This document shows, in pieces, positions 1-7,448 of a stretch of 10,700 nucleotides of DNA; within the stretch, counting starts at the first letter, position 1; every line of letters begins with the position of its first letter. Source of the stretch: Ruminococcaceae bacterium UBA794. Its GTDB lineage: Bacteria > Bacillota > Clostridia > Oscillospirales > Ruminococcaceae. The notes under the pieces were generated by a model. It worked only from the letters and a program-made list of their open reading frames with translations. It did not search any database and was not told the origin of the DNA. Position numbers and translations under genes: made by a program. The stretch lies in NCBI GenBank assembly GCA_002304735.1, contig DBIU01000083.1:7235-17934 (forward strand), read 5' to 3'.

Positions 1-468
1 CGCTTTATAATGTGTCCCGGATATGACGCGAGCGCTGACGGTGCGCTGAACGAGGGTTTTGTGCTGCCGACAGACCCCGAGAGCGACAGCGGTAAAATCA
101 TCGTCACCGTTCACGCGTACACTCCCTACGAGTTCGCGCTTCAAGACGGCGGCACGGCGCAGTGGTCAAGCGCAAACGCGAACGATATGCGAAATATGAC
201 CGACTTTATGGATAAAATTTACGAAAAATTCGTGAAAAACGGCACTGCGGTTATTATCGACGAATTTGGCGCCCGCGACAAAAACGGAAACACCGAAGCC
301 CGCGCGGATTTCGCCGGAACATATGTTGCCGAAGCGAGAAAGCGCGGTATCCCCTGCTTTTGGTGGGATAACAACGCTTTTTCGGGAAGCGGCGAGCTTT
401 TTGGCGTGCTGAACCGAAAAACAGGCGCTTGGCAGTATCCGACAATCGCAGACGCGCTCACGAAATAA
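1..468 (+). CDS. GH5-family glycoside hydrolase (endoglucanase-like), C-terminal part
   Basis: This is the 3' end of a gene that begins before the window. The frame is open from base 1 (reads RFIMCPGYDAS) to TAA at 466-468. It resembles the C-terminal half of clan GH-A family 5 enzymes, which cleave beta-1,4-glucans or related plant polysaccharides outside the cell. Visible family marks are VHAYTPYEFAL (strand with His/Tyr near the active site), IIDEFGA with the presumed nucleophile Glu at 262-264, and CFWWDNNAF followed by FGVLNR, the late Trp that lines the -1 subsite. The protein ends soon after the barrel, so no dockerin or carbohydrate-binding module follows the catalytic domain; anything N-terminal is unseen. 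The acid/base Glu would lie upstream of the window. Subfamily and substrate cannot be fixed from this fragment. Confidence 0.85.
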   Translation, partial: RFIMCPGYDASADGALNEGFVLPTDPESDSGKIIVTVHAYTPYEFALQDGGTAQWSSANANDMRNMTDFMDKIYEKFVKNGTAVIIDEFGARDKNGNTEARADFAGTYVAEARKRGIPCFWWDNNAFSGSGELFGVLNRKTGAWQYPTIADALTK

Positions 469-490
469 ACAAAATTTCGCCTCAAAAACA

Positions 491-529
491 AAATCCGCTT
501 ACGCTTAATCGGCGCAGGCGGATTTTTTT
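491..529. terminator. Bidirectional intrinsic terminator between convergent genes
   Basis: The arms AAATCCGC (491-498) and GCGGATTT (518-525) pair, with a nested CGC/GCG pair inside, and seven T run on the plus strand at 523-529. On the minus strand the same stem is followed by TTTTGTTTTTG. It sits between the GH5 stop (468) and the amidase stop (531), so it can end both transcripts. Confidence 0.8.
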
Positions 530-530
530 A

Positions 531-3443
531 TCAATAGCTCAGACCGCTTCGCATAAAGTAGTCCTCGATGCCGTTTGCAATCGCATTTGCAAGCTTTTCC
601 TGATTTGTGGGATTAGCCATAAGCAGGCACTCCGTATCGTTTGAAACAAAGCCCATTTCCACCAAAATACACGGGAAACCGTACTCGCGCGTGTAACTCC
701 AGTAGCTGTATTTTGCGCCGCGCGCGCTGTCCGTTCCATCGTCGTAAATGCCGTCAAGACACGCTGCAAGCCTGTTTGTGACCGCTTCCGCAAGCGGCTG
801 CGACCACGGTGTGAAGTAATACGCTTCCGTGCCGTGCGCGTCGGGATTTGCCGCGGCGTTGCTGTGCAGCTCGATAAACAAATCCGCGTCATAATATGTC
901 GCGGCGCGCGGTCTTTCGCGGTTCGAGCGTCCGACTTCCTCGTTGTTCAGCCGAATAACGTTTGCTCCGCGGCTTTCAAGCTCTGCGACAACCAGCTCCG
1001 CGACAGCGTAGTTAATTTCCTGCTCCGTAACTTGACCGATAGCGCCCGTATCCCACTTTCCTTCCGGCGTAAGACCGTGACCGGGGCTTATAACAATAGT
1101 TTTTCCCGAAAGAGTCGGCGTCGCCACAGGGAACAGAAGCTGAAGATTTCTGTTCTCATCATAGGAAGCGGTAACGCCGCTGAAGGTGCCTGCTTCTCTC
1201 AAAGTCAGCCTCATTCTGAACTTCGGTATGCCGTCCTGTTCAACGTGTTCCCACTCGCCCGCGCTGAACAGCGCGCAGTTCACAAAGCTCGGAAGCGCCG
1301 TTACCGAAGTCACGTTGTCGAACGTGATGAAAACATACCTTGCGTTAAAGTCAACAACGCCGTAGGGTCCGTCGTAACCGTCGACAAATTCCTGCGAAGT
1401 GGTGACGTTAAAGCTTGTGCGATAGTCAAGATTAAGCGAGATAAAGCTGCGTCCGTTCGTGTTTCCGACAGCCTCAACCGTGAGCGCGTTATAGCCGAGT
1501 CCCGTATCCGTGAAAGTCGTCACGTCGTCCTCGCTGTAACGCTTTCCCGATGTTGACAGATAATAGCCGTCGGAGTAGGATTTGAGATAGTCGAGCGTAT
1601 TCGCGGGCATCTGCGAGAACACGGGCGTCGGCACGCTTCCCGTTGTTTCCGCGTCACGAACGTCCGCGTTTGTCGAAATCACCTTGATATAATCGACATA
1701 TTCGCCCTCGATATCCTCGACAATCGGGTCAATTCTTCCGACAATTTCGCCCGTGCCGGCGGTAGACTGGTCGGGAATAATATCAACCTTTATTCCGGGC
1801 TTCGGCGGGTCGGGCTTCGGCTCAGCCTTAACCGTAATCGAGCCGCCCGTCATATACTTCTCAAAGCCCATATAATTGCCGTAGAACGAGATATTTCCGA
1901 GGTGCTGTTCCGTCCCGACAATCCCCTTCGGCACCGTGTAATAACCCACAAATTCCGAATATGACGAGTCCTCGGACATATGCTCGGAAGCCTTTTCCTT
2001 GAGGTTAACAACCTGTCCGTTTATTGTCGCGGAAACAGACGAGCCGCTGTACGCAATCGCGACAACCGCAATTTTTGTTCCTCCGGCAACCGTAATATCG
2101 TTCACATTCTCAATCGACTTAAGAACCTCGACGCGGCGCTCGATATAATAATTGACTTTCTTGCCCTTATGCTCGATTGTGAAGCTGTTTCCGCCTACTT
2201 TGAGGTCTTTTTGAATAAGGAAGTTTCCGACTTCGTTCAGCTCGATTTTCTTTCCGTCAAAATACACGTCGAAATTCGCGTCAAACGTACCCATAAACTT
2301 AACCGTGGGGTCGTATGTAACGAAATTCTTGTTCTGCGGCGTAACCATTTCAAGTCCCTCGAACAAAGTCGCCGTGTTAATCTGCTCCGCGAAATACTTT
2401 TTAAGCGTCGTCGCAGTGCCCAGAACGTCGTCGCGCAGCGAAGCGTACGAGTGAAACGCGCTTCCCGAAATATCCTCAAAATGCTCGTCAAGAACGGTAA
2501 GCTGACGCAGAAGCTGGTCCTCGTTCCAGCCGTCCCTGCTGCCTATTCTCTCGTTCAAGTGGCAAACATAGCTCTTTGTGCCGCTCTTTTCCGCGACTTC
2601 GTTCCACCAAGAAACGACCTTCTCGAAATTCAGCGCATAGTCCTCCGTCGAGCCGTAAGCCTTTATCATAATAAAGTCCGCAAGCCCGTCCTCGACATAG
2701 CTTTTCGTATCGGAAAAGCCGTCGAAATAAGCCTGCGTTGTATCCTCGGTATCCGAGCCGCCCTCCTTTGAAGAAGCGTTCGCCCACATATCCTCAATCA
2801 TAATGCCCGCCGCAGTTGAGTTCGAGGTCTTTCGGATAGCCTCGCTTACCGTGCGGACAATATAGCGGTTCGTTTCGTAGAGCCAGTTAAGATAGCCTAT
2901 TCCCGAACCCGAACGCAGATATTCCGCGTACATTTCGGGAGTATTTTGCGTGTAGTAATTCGTGAGGAGAATACCCTCGCAGGTGTATTTCATCACAAAT
3001 TTATGCGCCGCCGCGGAGAAGCCCTCTTTAAGCCCGCCGCCGCTTTCCATAACCGTTTTCACGAGATTATTCACGTCAAGCGATATGTAAACGCTGAGAT
3101 TTGCGTTATGCGCCGCGTCAATCATATTTCGGAGAAGTCCCTCGTTCTTGTCGATTTCAAGGTCGAAATAGCTCTCGTTTTCCGAGGAAGAATACAGCAC
3201 AACCGCGTTCATTTCAAGCCCGATAATCTCCGTGCAAAGCTCGGAAAGGTCGGTTTCCTCGGTAAAATCGGTTTCCGGCGTAAGATAAACCGCCCGCATA
3301 TCGTCCTGAAGATAGACGCGGCTTTCTTCCTCGCGGTGAATAGGCGCGGCGCTTTCCTCGCCGTTTTCAGCCGCGAAAGCCGATGTTGACAGAATACCCG
3401 CGCACAAAACCGCGGCAATAATCCCCCGAAACAGTTTTTTCAT
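531..3443 (-). CDS. Secreted N-acetylmuramoyl-L-alanine amidase with N-terminal degenerate GHL10-like barrel
   Basis: A 970-residue exported protein. A signal peptide (residues 1-24, KKLFR then a hydrophobic stretch, AFA cleavage site) is followed by a TIM-barrel-like region (about 48-350), beta-rich Ig-like segments (about 360-540), a Pro-rich linker (EPKPDPPKPG, 541-550), a further beta domain (about 620-775) in the place where AMIN-type domains often sit, and an Amidase_3 domain (about 781-968). The amidase cuts the MurNAc-L-Ala bond of peptidoglycan. Its zinc ligands are visible as H789 (SPGHG), E807 (TEQEIN) and H860 (ELHSNA), with catalytic E929 (VEMGFVSN), so it should be active. The barrel resembles that of the upstream gene, but the conserved HxDDYF acids are replaced (GILLTNYYT, 157-165), so it is more likely a binding or scaffold domain. 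It starts 21 bases after the upstream stop, with GGGGAAG as ribosome site, so the two are one operon. It could act in sporulation, germination or cell separation; this is inference. Confidence 0.9.
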   Translation of the reverse strand: MKKLFRGIIAAVLCAGILSTSAFAAENGEESAAPIHREEESRVYLQDDMRAVYLTPETDFTEETDLSELCTEIIGLEMNAVVLYSSSENESYFDLEIDKNEGLLRNMIDAAHNANLSVYISLDVNNLVKTVMESGGGLKEGFSAAAHKFVMKYTCEGILLTNYYTQNTPEMYAEYLRSGSGIGYLNWLYETNRYIVRTVSEAIRKTSNSTAAGIMIEDMWANASSKEGGSDTEDTTQAYFDGFSDTKSYVEDGLADFIMIKAYGSTEDYALNFEKVVSWWNEVAEKSGTKSYVCHLNERIGSRDGWNEDQLLRQLTVLDEHFEDISGSAFHSYASLRDDVLGTATTLKKYFAEQINTATLFEGLEMVTPQNKNFVTYDPTVKFMGTFDANFDVYFDGKKIELNEVGNFLIQKDLKVGGNSFTIEHKGKKVNYYIERRVEVLKSIENVNDITVAGGTKIAVVAIAYSGSSVSATINGQVVNLKEKASEHMSEDSSYSEFVGYYTVPKGIVGTEQHLGNISFYGNYMGFEKYMTGGSITVKAEPKPDPPKPGIKVDIIPDQSTAGTGEIVGRIDPIVEDIEGEYVDYIKVISTNADVRDAETTGSVPTPVFSQMPANTLDYLKSYSDGYYLSTSGKRYSEDDVTTFTDTGLGYNALTVEAVGNTNGRSFISLNLDYRTSFNVTTSQEFVDGYDGPYGVVDFNARYVFITFDNVTSVTALPSFVNCALFSAGEWEHVEQDGIPKFRMRLTLREAGTFSGVTASYDENRNLQLLFPVATPTLSGKTIVISPGHGLTPEGKWDTGAIGQVTEQEINYAVAELVVAELESRGANVIRLNNEEVGRSNRERPRAATYYDADLFIELHSNAAANPDAHGTEAYYFTPWSQPLAEAVTNRLAACLDGIYDDGTDSARGAKYSYWSYTREYGFPCILVEMGFVSNDTECLLMANPTNQEKLANAIANGIEDYFMRSGLSY

Positions 3444-3464
3444 AATACTTCCCCGTTTTTTATC

Positions 3465-4973
3465 TTAATTCATCGCCGATTTAAGCGCGTCAATCTCTCT
3501 TTCAACAAGGCTGCGAACGGAATAATCCGCGTTGAACACCGAACCGTAGCTGTAAATTCCTATTCCCCCATAGGAAGAAAGCTCTCTTGAAGCGAGGAAT
3601 TGCCGCTCGAGAATATACTCGTCGGTAATCCACTCGTTGCTTCCCTCGCCCGCCCATTTGTCCTCAAGACCGAGCTTTGCCGACGTAATCCCGACAATCA
3701 GCGGTATTCCGCCCGAATACGCGAGATTGTTCCAAGTGTTCACGCACTGCTCGAAAGGCTCCGAGGAGTTCTTGAAGCCATAATAAATCTGCGGCATTAT
3801 GTAGTCGATATAGCCGCTTTGCGCGCACCACTTCTTAACGTCCGCGTACATATAATTATAGTTGTTGTAAAGGCTTCCCTGACAGCTCACGCCGAAAATC
3901 GCCGAGCTGTTCCCCTTTTTAACCGCACTGTAAAGCGAAGAAACGAGTCTGTCGCAGTTTGCGAGTCTGAAGTCCGAAAGCGACGACAAGCCGCTTCGCG
4001 AAAACGCCGTGCTGTCGAAATAAGCGTCTGTCGTGGGATAGAAATAGTCGTCGATGTGAACTCCGTCGACATCATAATTCGCGGTAATTTCACGCGCTCC
4101 CGCCGCGATAAGGTCGGTTACCTCCGTATATGCGGGATTGAGATAATAATAGCTTCCGACTTGAACGAGCCTTGTTTCTCCGCCCGCCCAATCATAGAGC
4201 TTATAGCCGCTCTCGCGCGAAATATCCGAAACGGCGCAGCCGCGAAGCGGGTTTATCCACGCTTGGAACGACAATCCGCGCGCGTGCGCTTCCTCAACCA
4301 TAACCTCAAGAGGGTCGTATGTTCCGCCGAGGTATTTTGTTCTCGGGAAATAGTCGGAGCAATAATAAGCGTCGCCGTGAGAACGAACGTGAACGTAAAC
4401 CGTGTTTATTCCAAGCGCCGCGCAGTTGTCGTACATATCGGCAATTCCGCTTCTGAACGCGCTTTCAGAGCCGCTTGAAATCCCCGCGAGGTCTATGTAG
4501 GAAATCCACATTCCTTTAACCTCGCTGTAATTCAGCGCACAATATGTGTTCGCGCCATAACTCGGAGCGGGCGCGGGAGCTTCCGTTGATGATGAATAGC
4601 TTGTCTGAGATGATGAGGAGTAGTGTGAAGATGATGCAGAAGAGCTGCTTTCGGAGCGGCTTTCGGGGGTATCATAATCAGCCGTTTCCGTTGTAGACGA
4701 CTTCCCCGGAACGGAAGAGCTTGAGTACATTGACGAAGATGATGACGAATCCTCGTCCGGCGAGCTGCTGTAAGCTGAACTCAACGACGAACTTCCCGAC
4801 GACGCGGAGTGCGAAGTTTGCGAACCATAGGAAATCACGCCCTCGGACGAGCCGAGCGACGCTTGTCCCGCGTCGATTACATTAACGCTTTCGCCGTCGG
4901 GTTTGTCCTGTGCGGAACAGCCGCAAATCCCCAATGCCGCCGCCGCAATCAAAGCAATTAGTTTATTTTTCAT
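3465..4973 (-). CDS. Lipoprotein with Ser-rich stalk and GHL10/DUF187 glycosyl-hydrolase-like barrel
   Basis: A 502-residue surface lipoprotein. A short signal peptide ends in a lipobox-like ICGC with C19 as the probable lipidated cysteine. Residues 41-130 are a low-complexity stalk, about half serine, ending in APAPAP, which would hold the domain away from the membrane or within the wall. Residues 150-500 match the GHL10 (DUF187, YngK-type) putative glycoside hydrolase family: KGMWISYIDL, VYVHVRSHGDAYY, the FQAWINPLR motif, YDVDGVHIDDYFYP with acids D308/D309, and YIMPQIYYGF. The substrate of this family is poorly known; peptidoglycan or another wall glycan is usually suspected. It is the first gene of an operon with the amidase and has its own promoter just upstream. 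The start has only a weak ribosome site (GGGGA), but the signal peptide directly behind the Met supports it. Confidence 0.88.
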   Translation of the reverse strand: MKNKLIALIAAAALGICGCSAQDKPDGESVNVIDAGQASLGSSEGVISYGSQTSHSASSGSSSLSSAYSSSPDEDSSSSSSMYSSSSVPGKSSTTETADYDTPESRSESSSSASSSHYSSSSQTSYSSSTEAPAPAPSYGANTYCALNYSEVKGMWISYIDLAGISSGSESAFRSGIADMYDNCAALGINTVYVHVRSHGDAYYCSDYFPRTKYLGGTYDPLEVMVEEAHARGLSFQAWINPLRGCAVSDISRESGYKLYDWAGGETRLVQVGSYYYLNPAYTEVTDLIAAGAREITANYDVDGVHIDDYFYPTTDAYFDSTAFSRSGLSSLSDFRLANCDRLVSSLYSAVKKGNSSAIFGVSCQGSLYNNYNYMYADVKKWCAQSGYIDYIMPQIYYGFKNSSEPFEQCVNTWNNLAYSGGIPLIVGITSAKLGLEDKWAGEGSNEWITDEYILERQFLASRELSSYGGIGIYSYGSVFNADYSVRSLVEREIDALKSAMN

Positions 4974-5018
4974 AGTTTTTTCCCCAAAAAGTATATATTT
5001 CTGCTTATAATTACATTA

Positions 5019-5047
5019 ATTTTACCACATTTTTGCAAGTTTGTCAA
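5019..5047 (-). promoter_or_regulatory. Sigma-A promoter of the lipoprotein-amidase operon
   Basis: On the minus strand, TTGACA (5047-5042) and TAAAAT (5024-5019) are separated by 17 bases and lie about 45 bases before the lipoprotein start at 4973. The -35 box is a perfect match and the -10 box has one mismatch. Confidence 0.8.
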
Positions 5048-5068
5048 TACATTATATTAATATAGGGC

Positions 5069-5106
5069 AAAAAAATGCGCGGAAAGCCTGTTTCGGCAAT
5101 CCGCGC
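5069..5106 (-). terminator. Intrinsic terminator of spoVT
   Basis: Minus strand: GCGCGGA pairs with TCCGCGC (7 perfect pairs), with a nested GCC/GGC pair in the loop, followed by ATTTTTTT. It begins 6 bases after the spoVT stop codon and separates spoVT from the promoter of the lipoprotein operon. Confidence 0.93.
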
Positions 5107-5111
5107 GTTAA

Positions 5112-5657
5112 TTATTCTTCCATCTGCTTTCCGAAGTACATAGCCGCCGCCTGAACGAGAGCCGATTGTTCGGCGGTTGCGGCGTCCTTTTCATTATCGC
5201 CGGAGAGCATTATCACAGCGCCGTTTACATCGCCCGAAGCGAGTATCGGCGAGCATACAAGCGCATAGCGGTCAACGCCCTCAATAGGATTAAGCCGCTT
5301 GTCATCGCTCTTTCCGAGGACGTATGACTTGCGCTGTTCAATCAAATCCTCAAGCGAACCCGAAACGCGGCGCTCGATAATCTCCTTTTTGGACATACCC
5401 GAAACGGCGATAACGTGGTCGCGGTCGCAGATTACGGCGGGACAGCCGCCAACCTTCGACAGCACGTCTGCGTACTGCGAAGCGGTGCTGCTGATTTCAC
5501 CGACGGGCGAATATTTCTTGAAGATAACCTCGCCGTCCGGGCTTGTATATATTTCAAGCGGGTCGCCCTCGCGGATACGCATAGTTCTGCGGATTTCTTT
5601 AGGGATAACGATACGTCCGAGGTCGTCTATTCTGCGGACAATTCCTGTTGCTTTCAT
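5112..5657 (-). CDS. spoVT: Stage V sporulation protein T (AbrB-type transcription regulator)
   Basis: A 181-residue protein matching SpoVT in length and layout. The N-terminal AbrB/SpoVT swapped-hairpin DNA-binding domain (about residues 4-50) reads GIVRRIDDLGRIVIPKEIRR and REGDPLEIY. Residues 55-181 form the GAF-like domain (VICDRDHVIAVSG, CSPILASGDVNGAVIML). In Bacillus, SpoVT acts in the forespore late in sporulation and tunes sigma-G-dependent genes, including germination and spore-coat functions; the same role here is by homology. The start chosen is the Met at 5657, which begins the conserved domain and follows AGAAAGGAA at a good distance. The frame stays open upstream to 5807, but that part reads through a palindromic repeat element and is not protein-like for this family. 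Only 25 bases separate the start from that element, so its promoter must lie in or beyond the element. Confidence 0.95.
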   Translation of the reverse strand: MKATGIVRRIDDLGRIVIPKEIRRTMRIREGDPLEIYTSPDGEVIFKKYSPVGEISSTASQYADVLSKVGGCPAVICDRDHVIAVSGMSKKEIIERRVSGSLEDLIEQRKSYVLGKSDDKRLNPIEGVDRYALVCSPILASGDVNGAVIMLSGDNEKDAATAEQSALVQAAAMYFGKQMEE

Positions 5658-5682
5658 AGAATAAATTCCTTTCTTGATTATA

Positions 5683-5849
5683 TATAGGGAACCTCTAAAA
5701 ACCGGTGTGAAAAGCAAAAATGGGCAGGGTGTGCCAGCTTTTAGGAAAGCCGACGAAGTAAGGCTGTATGCCTTACGAGGAGGTTTGACGACAAAGATGG
5801 TGCGCACTGCCCATTTTCGCTCACATGAGGTTTTTAGAGGTGACCTATA
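5683..5849. repeat. MITE-like palindromic element in the spoVT 5' region
   Basis: A roughly 167-base imperfect palindrome. The outer arms TATAGG (5683-5688) and CCTATA (5844-5849) flank a perfect 13-base match, ACCTCTAAAAACC (5691-5703) against its complement at 5829-5841. Further in, AAAATGGGCAG (5717-5727) pairs with 5807-5817, then a mixed G-U/GC stem continues to 5736/5798. The core holds a perfect 7-base hairpin, GTAAGGC/GCCTTAC (5758-5764 and 5770-5776). No internal coding region of transposase kind is present. The size, terminal inverted repeats and a second solo end at 9395-9410 fit a non-autonomous mobile element; a structured RNA is the alternative. The ends lie in AT/TA-rich sequence, but I see no certain target duplication. 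Confidence 0.75.
5758..5776. other. Perfect hairpin at the core of the palindromic element
   Basis: GTAAGGC, a five-base loop TGTAT and GCCTTAC. It sits near the centre of the element and would cap the long stem in either RNA sense. Confidence 0.6.
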
Positions 5850-5866
5850 GTAATTTAAGTTAAGTT

Positions 5867-5880
5867 TTCCGATGTCGGAA
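5867..5880. promoter_or_regulatory. Short palindrome, possible operator
   Basis: TTCCGA-TG-TCGGAA, six perfect pairs around two bases, 17 bases outside the right end of the palindromic element and upstream of spoVT. It could be a regulator-binding site; no T run follows, so it is not a terminator. The binding partner is unknown. Confidence 0.35.
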
Positions 5881-5938
5881 ATATTGTCTGCATTTTTCGG
5901 AATTTTATTCTTTTTTCGACAGCATACTTGGTTTGAAG

Positions 5939-5960
5939 CGATTAACTTTACAATTAATCG
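5939..5960 (-). other. Stem-loop at the 3' end of the GNAT gene
   Basis: CGATTAA and TTAATCG pair (7 bases, 8-base loop) and include the stop codon of the acetyltransferase gene. It is AT-rich and lacks a following T run on the minus strand, so it is at best a weak terminator or an mRNA end-protecting hairpin. No better terminator is visible between this gene and spoVT. Confidence 0.35.
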
Positions 5961-6556
5961 TTTTCTTTTACAAGGTCGTACAAAACCGCTCCTTCGCCGA
6001 CTCGTCTTGTCCGAACGTTTTCCATACCGAGATGAACGTACTTGTCGCGCTTAAGAATTGCGTCTGTTTCAAGCAAAACGGGGCAGTTTCTTCTTTTGCC
6101 CTCGTCAAAAGCGATATCGAGAACTTTTCTCATATATCCCAGTCCCTGAAATTGCTTGCGAACAACAACCATTCCTACGAAAATATACGGTTTTTTCGTC
6201 TTTTTATAGTCATCTTCATAGGATTTCCCGCCTTTTTTGACCGCTTTCAGCATTTTTATCGCGCCGCCAAATCCAAGCGTTTTAAGAAATGCCCTCAGCA
6301 ATTCCATGTTCGCGGAAAACGAGAGCTTATCCTTTGAGTATCTGTAAGCAATAAACGCCTCGTGATTTTCGCTTGTGCTGTAAAGACAGCCGCCCTTCAG
6401 CATCGCTCGCGCATAGCCGCAAATGTATTCCTTAACGCTTTCCTTGCCGTCATAAGCGAAAGACATTCCCTTTTCGCCGTCCGCATAATCATAATACGCG
6501 AACGCTTCGCCTATCTGCTCGATTTCTTCCTCGCTTAACGATGTAATCTTTACCAT
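5954..6556 (-). CDS. GNAT-family N-acetyltransferase
   Basis: A 200-residue protein with the GNAT fold signature in its C-terminal half: FVGMVVVRKQFQGLGYMRKVL, where Q135-x-x-G138-x-G140 matches the acetyl-CoA pyrophosphate loop (R/Q-x-x-G-x-G/A). These enzymes move an acetyl group from acetyl-CoA to an amine; the acceptor here is unknown. The start was placed at the second Met (6556), reading MVKITSLS, because AGGAGG lies just before it; the first in-frame ATG at 6571 overlaps that ribosome site. It is the last gene of a three-gene minus-strand cluster, 56 bases after the metallo-hydrolase gene. The N-terminal half is not obviously like a known GNAT subfamily. Confidence 0.85.
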   Translation of the reverse strand: MVKITSLSEEEIEQIGEAFAYYDYADGEKGMSFAYDGKESVKEYICGYARAMLKGGCLYSTSENHEAFIAYRYSKDKLSFSANMELLRAFLKTLGFGGAIKMLKAVKKGGKSYEDDYKKTKKPYIFVGMVVVRKQFQGLGYMRKVLDIAFDEGKRRNCPVLLETDAILKRDKYVHLGMENVRTRRVGEGAVLYDLVKEND

Positions 6557-6612
6557 AAATCCTCCTTGCATTTCTTTTCACAACATATATGCCAAGCTTA
6601 TCGGCGGTTATT

Positions 6613-7422
6613 TCATCGCTTTTCGGAATACGGGTCAAAATCGGCGTTTTTGCAGAAAACGAACCCTTTTTCCCGCCAATTCGGCGAATTATCGCAAAAT
6701 TGAAACGCACGCTCGCTTGAAAGTATACCGGAGTGCGAAGTAAAAATCATTTCCGTTTGATTTTCCTCGCAAAACGCTTTCAGGCGCTTCAAAGACTGCT
6801 TGTTAAGCGCGGTGTCGCTGTTCCAGAAATCAAAAAAGCAAAAGCCGCCGTCCTCGTTCGCGATGATGCAGTCGCCCGAAAACAGCCACTTATCGTTCAC
6901 ATAATAAGCGGTATGACCCTGCGTATGACCGAAAGCATAAACCGCTCTAACCGTCGTTTCTCCGAAAGTCACGCTCTCGCCGTCGGAAAGCGTGCTGAAA
7001 TCCGACAAAGCTATCGGCAGACGGCAATTGTGAAACAAAACCTTTTTGCGGAAAAGCTCGCCGTTAAGATAGCGGCTTTCTTCCCTTCCAAGATAAACCT
7101 TCGCCTTTGGAAAAAGACGGTTTGAATTATCGTCAGCGCCGCCCGCGTGGTCGATATCAAGATGCGTAAGAAAAACGGCTTTAACGCTGTCCGCGTCTAT
7201 TCCGAGCCGTTTCAGACCGTCCCGAGTATTTTTGCTGTTTGAGTAACCCGAATCAATCGCAACAAACGAATTTCCCGCGGGAATAAGAAAGCAGTTTACG
7301 TCCTTGTCGCGCAGACAAACAACGCCGCCGTCCAAAATCTGCGTATTCAGCGGATTCCACATTCCTTTTCCGCGCGTCAGCTTCGGCTTGACTTTAAGTC
7401 CGAAAAACGAGATTAAGTTCAT
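6613..7422 (-). CDS. Metallo-beta-lactamase-fold hydrolase
   Basis: A 269-residue protein of the lactonase/glyoxalase-II-like branch of the MBL superfamily. Metal-site motifs are in order: THLDIDH (H87, D89, D91, H92), GHTQGH (H166), FSGD (D184) and SHSG (H230). The usual second histidine of HxHxDH is Asp89, a known variant in the superfamily. It should be a cytosolic two-metal hydrolase of a small ester, lactone or thioester; the substrate cannot be told. Two starts are possible. ATG at 7449 overlaps the upstream stop (TAATG), but ATG at 7422 has AAGGAG nine bases before it and is preferred; the nine extra residues are Lys-rich and not domain-like. It is the middle gene of the cluster, so co-transcription with the reductase-like gene is almost certain. 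Confidence 0.88.
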   Translation of the reverse strand: MNLISFFGLKVKPKLTRGKGMWNPLNTQILDGGVVCLRDKDVNCFLIPAGNSFVAIDSGYSNSKNTRDGLKRLGIDADSVKAVFLTHLDIDHAGGADDNSNRLFPKAKVYLGREESRYLNGELFRKKVLFHNCRLPIALSDFSTLSDGESVTFGETTVRAVYAFGHTQGHTAYYVNDKWLFSGDCIIANEDGGFCFFDFWNSDTALNKQSLKRLKAFCEENQTEMIFTSHSGILSSERAFQFCDNSPNWREKGFVFCKNADFDPYSEKR

Positions 7423-7448
7423 TTTCTTTTTCTCCTTATATTTTTTCA

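Noticed and set aside
834..1556. Long plus-strand frame opposite the amidase gene
   Set aside because: It is antisense to a gene with clear domains and is Arg/Val-rich without any family motif, typical of a shadow frame in this codon usage. The same holds for 1980-2771 and 3600-4478 on the plus strand.
5660..5690. TATAAT at the left end of the element as the spoVT promoter
   Set aside because: The start would fall in the ribosome site and no -35 box is found 16-18 bases upstream.
5658..5807. A 50-residue N-terminal extension of SpoVT (open frame up to 5807)
   Set aside because: It reads through the palindromic element, lacks a ribosome site, and the conserved SpoVT domain starts at the internal Met 5657 behind a good AAGGAA site. 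An annotation using the long frame would be wrong.
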